Shown here in pieces: positions 13,126 to 14,112 of a DNA stretch of 14,112 bases (positions within the stretch are counted from its first letter, which is position 1; the number at the start of each line of letters is the position of its first letter). A program made the position numbers and the translations under genes. The notes under the pieces are model-generated. The model was not told where the DNA came from, did not search any database, and worked only from the letters and a program-made list of their open reading frames with translations. Source of the DNA: Pseudomonadota bacterium (lineage in GTDB: Bacteria; Pseudomonadota; Gammaproteobacteria; Xanthomonadales; Xanthomonadaceae); the NCBI GenBank assembly GCA_023425225.1, contig JAFADB010000257.1, forward strand, positions 1-14,112. Direction: 5' to 3'.

Positions 13126-14112
13126 ATCGCAAAGGTGACAAATCCCTCATCGTCGGACTGGACATCGGCACCTCCAAGGTGGTCGCGCTGGTCGGCGAGT
13201 ACTCGCCGGGCAACCCGATCGAGGTGATCGGCATCGGCTCGCACGAATCGCGCGGGCTCAAGCGCGGCGTGGTGGTGGACATCGAGTCCACCGTGCAGTC
13301 GATCCAGCGCGCGGTCGAGGAGGCCGAGCTGATGGCCGGCTGCGAGATCCGTTCGGTCTACGCCTCGATCTCCGGCAACCACGTGCAGTGCAAGAATTCG
13401 CCCGGGATCGTGCCGATCCGCGACGGCGAGGTCACCTGGGGCGACCTTGACCGGGTGCTGGAGGCGGCCAAGGCGGTCGCCATCCCGGCCGACCAGAAGA
13501 TCCTGCACGCGATCCCGCGCGAGTACGTGCTGGACGATTCGCAGGAAGGCATCCGCAACCCGGTCGGCATGACCGGCGTGCGTCTGGAGGTGCACGCGCA
13601 CCTGGTGGTGTGTGCGCAGTCGGCCGCGGCCAACATCAGCAAGTGCGTGCAGCGCTGCGGCCTGCAGGTGGACGACCTGGTGCTGTCCTCGCTGGCCTCT
13701 AGCGTGGCGGTACTGACCGCCGACGAGCGCGAGCTGGGCGTGGTGCTGGTGGACATGGGCGCCGGCACCACCGACCTGGCGGTGTTCGTGCAGGGCGCGA
13801 TCTGCCACACCGCCTCGCTGCCGATCGCCGGCGACCACGTCACCAACGACATCGCCCACATGCTGCGCACGCCCACGCCGGAGGCTGAGCAGATCAAGGT
13901 GCGCTACGCCTGCGCGCTGGCGCAGCTGGCCACCGCCGAGGAATCGATCCAGGTGCCGTCGGTCGGCGACCGGCCGCCGCGGCGCATGCCGCGCGCCTCG
14001 CTGGCGCAGGCGGTGCAGGGCCGCTACGAGGAGATCTTCGAGATGGTGCAGGCCGAGCTGCGCCGTTCCGGCTTCGAGGAACTGGTGCGCGCCGGCATGG
14101 TGCTCACCGGCG
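13122..14112 (+). CDS. ftsA: FtsA, actin-like division protein, 5' part only
   Basis: Actin-fold ATPase that tethers FtsZ to the membrane and recruits the divisome. The window ends after 330 codons; about 80 more and the C-terminal amphipathic membrane helix are expected beyond it. Visible motifs are phosphate-1 GLDIGTSKV (12-20), the SHS2/1C subdomain that follows (SHESRGLKRGVVVDIE at 40-55, SGNHVQCKNSPGIV at 84-97), phosphate-2 VDMGAGTTDLAVF (210-222) with GDHVTNDIA (237-245), and the adenosine-motif start GMVLTG (325-330). The ATG overlaps the ftsQ stop and has AGGGCAGGA just upstream. The reading frame is open to the last base. ftsZ is expected next but is not in the window. Confidence 0.97.
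   Translation, partial: MNRKGDKSLIVGLDIGTSKVVALVGEYSPGNPIEVIGIGSHESRGLKRGVVVDIESTVQSIQRAVEEAELMAGCEIRSVYASISGNHVQCKNSPGIVPIRDGEVTWGDLDRVLEAAKAVAIPADQKILHAIPREYVLDDSQEGIRNPVGMTGVRLEVHAHLVVCAQSAAANISKCVQRCGLQVDDLVLSSLASSVAVLTADERELGVVLVDMGAGTTDLAVFVQGAICHTASLPIAGDHVTNDIAHMLRTPTPEAEQIKVRYACALAQLATAEESIQVPSVGDRPPRRMPRASLAQAVQGRYEEIFEMVQAELRRSGFEELVRAGMVLTG

Overview
The window holds most of a dcw (division and cell wall) cluster on the plus strand of a very GC-rich gammaproteobacterium. It most likely comes from the Xanthomonadaceae/Lysobacteraceae (Stenotrophomonas, Xanthomonas, Lysobacter and relatives); the genus cannot be fixed from sequence alone. The family call rests on the style of the FtsL, RsmH, MurC and DdlB proteins, third codon positions almost all G/C from ftsI onward, and the lack of murD between mraY and ftsW.

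Layout in order: 3' end of mraZ (1-223), rsmH (220-1203), ftsL (1200-1463), a three-copy tandem repeat that can be read as a 74-codon ORF (1460-1684), ftsI (1681-3537), murE (3534-5048), murF (5045-6481), mraY (6471-7556), ftsW (7556-8866), murG (8863-9996), murC (9993-11429), ddlB (11426-12397), ftsQ (12394-13125) and the 5' part of ftsA (from 13122 to the window end). Every junction is an overlap, usually the 4-base ATGA or GTGA type. There are no non-coding gaps and no promoter or convincing terminator, so this reads as one long, translationally coupled transcript that continues on both sides.

The genes form one pathway. MurC, MurE and MurF build the stem peptide on UDP-MurNAc, and DdlB supplies D-Ala-D-Ala. 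MraY moves the product to undecaprenyl phosphate and MurG adds GlcNAc to give lipid II. FtsW and FtsI polymerise and cross-link septal peptidoglycan under control of FtsQ, FtsL and FtsA. MraZ is the cluster regulator and RsmH a 16S rRNA methyltransferase. The D-Glu-adding step (MurD) is not encoded here, which fits the MurD2/MurL route described in Xanthomonas.

The unusual feature is the 221-bp block between ftsL and ftsI. It consists of repeat units of 75, 75 and 71 bp, each starting ATGACAAAACGGCAGGACAG, each with a hairpin and each ending in a strong Shine-Dalgarno plus ATG. It lies exactly at the ATGA junction, so ftsL still ends in an ATGA, ftsI still starts in an ATGA, and the last unit supplies the ftsI ribosome binding site. 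The rest is orthodox dcw content.
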